NCBI GenBank assembly: GCA_017408205.1
Contig: JAFQVC010000147.1
Span: 1-8,681 of the forward strand
Source: Clostridia bacterium
GTDB lineage: Bacteria; Bacillota; Clostridia; Monoglobales; Firm-18
DNA: 8,681 nt
Direction of reading: 5' to 3'
Translations under genes and position numbers: made by a program
Shown: piece after piece, positions 7,969 to 8,681 of the stretch
Position numbering within the stretch: position 1 is the first letter of the stretch
Layout: each line of letters begins with the position of its first letter
The notes under the pieces: model-generated
What the model saw: only the letters and a program-made list of their open reading frames with translations
Told to the model about the DNA's origin: nothing
The model's database searches: none

Positions 7969-7991
7969 GGTTCGGATAACTTCTGTCACCC
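7969..7991 (-). repeat. right terminal inverted repeat
   Basis: 23 bp beginning GGTTCGGATA and ending CTGTCACCC; mirror partner of 7720-7742. It ends immediately before TA and the AGGAG of the mgsA ribosome-binding site. Confidence 0.85.
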
Positions 7992-8007
7992 TAAGGAGTG
8001 TTTTTTT

Positions 8008-8421
8008 TTGGAAAAGATGAATATAGCATTTGTAGCAGGAAACACAAAGAAAGATTTAATGATTGACTTTTGTATTGCGTATTCAGGGATACTGTCTAAG
8101 CATAATCTTGTTGCTACAGGCACAACAGGTACGGTTATTTCTGAAGCAACAGGACTTAACGTGCAGAGATTTTTGTCTGGTCCTCAGGGCGGAGATCAGC
8201 AAATAGGTGCAAGAATTGCATACAACGAAATTGATTTGATATTTATTTTCTGGGATGCCAATGTTGCCGATGAAAAGGAAGAAGAGAGTGTGGTTAATAT
8301 TATTCGTCTTTGCGACTCGAACAATGTACCTGTTGCAACAAATATTGCAACCGCAGAAGTTCTGGTTCACGGACTTGAACGTGGGGATTTGGACTGGAGA
8401 AATATTGTAAATCCCAAATAA
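8008..8421 (+). CDS. mgsA: methylglyoxal synthase family protein with altered active site
   Basis: Family members convert dihydroxyacetone phosphate to methylglyoxal and phosphate, bypassing lower glycolysis. The 137-residue length and overall sequence are typical: ATGTTG (36-41, phosphate-binding Thr/Gly), LSGPQGGDQQIGARI (56-70) with D63 equivalent to the catalytic Asp71 of E. coli, IRLCD, VPVATNIATAEVLVHG and the clostridial ending GDLDWRNIVNPK. K15 matches Lys23. However, the N-terminal AHDxxxK motif reads AGNTKK, replacing E. coli His19 and Asp20 by Gly11 and Asn12, and the usual WDPxxxxPHxPDV stretch reads WDANVADEKEEESV with one extra residue, losing His98 and Asp101 (Lys/Glu instead). 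Activity is therefore uncertain. TTG at 8008 is chosen because AAGGAG (7993-7998) is 9 nt upstream; ATG at 8017 would give the usual N terminus but lies 18 nt from that site. Confidence 0.88.
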   Translation: MEKMNIAFVAGNTKKDLMIDFCIAYSGILSKHNLVATGTTGTVISEATGLNVQRFLSGPQGGDQQIGARIAYNEIDLIFIFWDANVADEKEEESVVNIIRLCDSNNVPVATNIATAEVLVHGLERGDLDWRNIVNPK

Positions 8422-8433
8422 TTGTAAATATTA

Positions 8434-8456
8434 CCAAATACTTATATGGTATTTGG
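8434..8456 (+). terminator. hairpin after mgsA, possible weak terminator
   Basis: CCAAATAC (8434-8441) and GTATTTGG (8449-8456) form a perfect 8-bp stem around a 7-nt loop, 12 nt after the mgsA stop. The stem is A/T-rich and is followed by ATAAAATTATAAAAATTTTG rather than a clean T-run, so termination would be inefficient or need other factors. It separates mgsA from the rpsU promoter. Confidence 0.4.
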
Positions 8457-8495
8457 ATAAAATTATAAAAATTTTGTTAACTCGTCTATTTGATA

Positions 8496-8524
8496 TTGAC
8501 AATTTGCAAAAATTTATGTATAAT
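8496..8524 (+). promoter_or_regulatory. consensus sigma-70/sigma-A promoter for rpsU
   Basis: TTGACA (8496-8501) and TATAAT (8519-8524), both exact consensus, with a 17-bp spacer. The preceding 35-40 bp are almost pure A/T and could act as an UP element. Transcription should begin near 8531, leaving a leader of about 60 nt before rpsU. A promoter this strong fits a ribosomal protein gene. Confidence 0.9.
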
Positions 8525-8531
8525 GTTACTT

Positions 8532-8575
8532 GTATCTCTCTATGGAGATACGCCGCATACATTTGCTTGTAGCGG
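8532..8575 (+). promoter_or_regulatory. two-hairpin leader upstream of rpsU
   Basis: Hairpin 1: GTATCTC (8532-8538) with GAGATAC (8545-8551), 6-nt loop. Hairpin 2: CCGC-A-TACA (8553-8561) with TGTA-GCGG (8568-8575), 8 bp with one bulged A and a 6-nt loop. Hairpin 2 ends within the purine-rich ribosome-binding region GGAGGGAGGG (8574-8583). Hairpin 1 would start almost at the predicted 5' end of the mRNA. This may be a ribosomal-protein leader controlling translation, or simply a stabilising 5' structure. Confidence 0.5.
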
Positions 8576-8583
8576 AGGGAGGG
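8574..8583 (+). promoter_or_regulatory. ribosome-binding site of rpsU
   Basis: GGAGGGAGGG, two overlapping SD cores, 6 nt before the GTG at 8590. It fixes GTG as the start. Its first two bases are paired in leader hairpin 2, leaving the second core free. Confidence 0.8.
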
Positions 8584-8589
8584 AAAGTT

Positions 8590-8681
8590 GTGTCAGAAAT
8601 CAGAGTAAAAGACAATGAAAGCCTTGACAGTGCTCTTCGCAGATTTAAAAGACAATGCTCAAAAGCAGGTGTTCTTTCAGA
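8590..8681 (+). CDS. rpsU: 30S ribosomal protein S21 (5' part, cut by window end)
   Basis: The first 30 residues read [20 protein letters not shown] followed by [10 protein letters not shown], matching the N terminus of bacterial ribosomal protein S21 (V-K-x-x-E-x-x-D-x-A-L-R-R-F-K-R-x-x-x-K-x-G). S21 is a small basic protein of the 30S subunit platform near the anti-SD end of 16S rRNA. The start is GTG with an excellent SD. About 30 further codons are expected beyond the window. It has its own promoter and is not part of the upstream operon. Confidence 0.93.
   Translation, partial: MSEIRVKDNESLDSALRRFKRQCSKAGVLS

Larger units (their letters stand above)
7720..7991. mobile_element. MITE-like non-autonomous element, TA-flanked (IS630/Tc1-mariner type likely)
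   Basis: A 272-bp stretch between the minD-like gene and mgsA, bounded by 23-bp imperfect terminal inverted repeats. The outer 9 bp (GGGTGACAG / CTGTCACCC) and inner 10 bp (TATCCGAACC / GGTTCGGATA) pair perfectly, with four positions between them of which two mispair as RNA. It is flanked on both sides by TA (7718-7719 and 7992-7993), the target duplication expected for the IS630/Tc1-mariner group. It is visibly richer in G+C than the neighbouring genes and encodes no transposase, so it would have to be moved in trans. Inside are perfect hairpins at 7789-7806 and 7904-7922 and small ORFs on both strands. Removing the element plus one TA restores GTT-TAA-GGAG, i.e. the original stop codon and the mgsA SD. 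A structured RNA gene with complementary ends is the alternative reading. Confidence 0.75.

Noticed and set aside
7720..7991. CRISPR array, tRNA or riboswitch in the minD-like/mgsA gap
   Set aside because: No regularly spaced direct repeats, no cloverleaf ending in CCA, and no riboswitch core recognised; the paired termini and TA flanks fit a mobile element better.
8083..8370. Minus-strand open frame across mgsA
   Set aside because: Antisense to a conserved gene; Cys/Asn-rich translation typical of a shadow frame.

Overview
The window is an A+T-rich piece of a low-GC Gram-positive chromosome, most likely from an (uncultured) member of the Clostridia. The gene order supports this: a U32-family protein, dUTPase, a NusG-domain-II protein and a Gx transporter/HepS-I-like protein lead into mreB-mreC-mreD-PBP2-minD-like-mgsA, followed by rpsU. 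This is a variant of the mre/min cluster known from clostridia. Frequent GTG and TTG starts with strong Shine-Dalgarno (SD) sites fit the same group. The assignment comes from gene content and order only; no 16S rRNA or other taxonomic marker was available.

All genes lie on the + strand. Positions 1-1285 hold the 3' part of a U32 peptidase-family gene. Positions 1289-2591 hold dut, a small membrane-anchored NusG-II protein and a HepS-I/Gx transporter. Positions 2606-6988 are the cell-elongation block: mreB (cytoskeletal filament), mreC and mreD (membrane scaffold) and PBP2 (transpeptidase). Positions 6998-7720 encode a divergent MinD/ParA-type ATPase. Positions 7720-7991 are a 272-bp MITE-like element with 23-bp imperfect terminal inverted repeats flanked by TA. 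Positions 8008-8421 encode a methylglyoxal-synthase-family protein with several altered active-site positions. Positions 8422-8589 are a short regulatory region with a hairpin, a perfect consensus promoter (TTGACA-17-TATAAT) and a two-hairpin leader. The 5' end of rpsU follows at 8590-8681, cut by the window edge.

Gaps from the U32 gene to the minD-like gene are 0-12 nt or overlaps, and no promoter or terminator is visible among them, so this is probably one transcription unit. It joins nucleotide hygiene (dUTPase) to lateral cell-wall synthesis and a MinD-like ATPase. The minC, minE and rodA genes often found in this neighbourhood are absent between PBP2 and mgsA. The points most worth a second look are the element inserted at the stop codon of the minD-like gene without damaging either neighbour, the unusual MinD-like ATPase, the altered catalytic positions of the MgsA homologue, and the structured rpsU leader. 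Most of the window is ordinary conserved housekeeping sequence; I see no defence system, CRISPR array or prophage.
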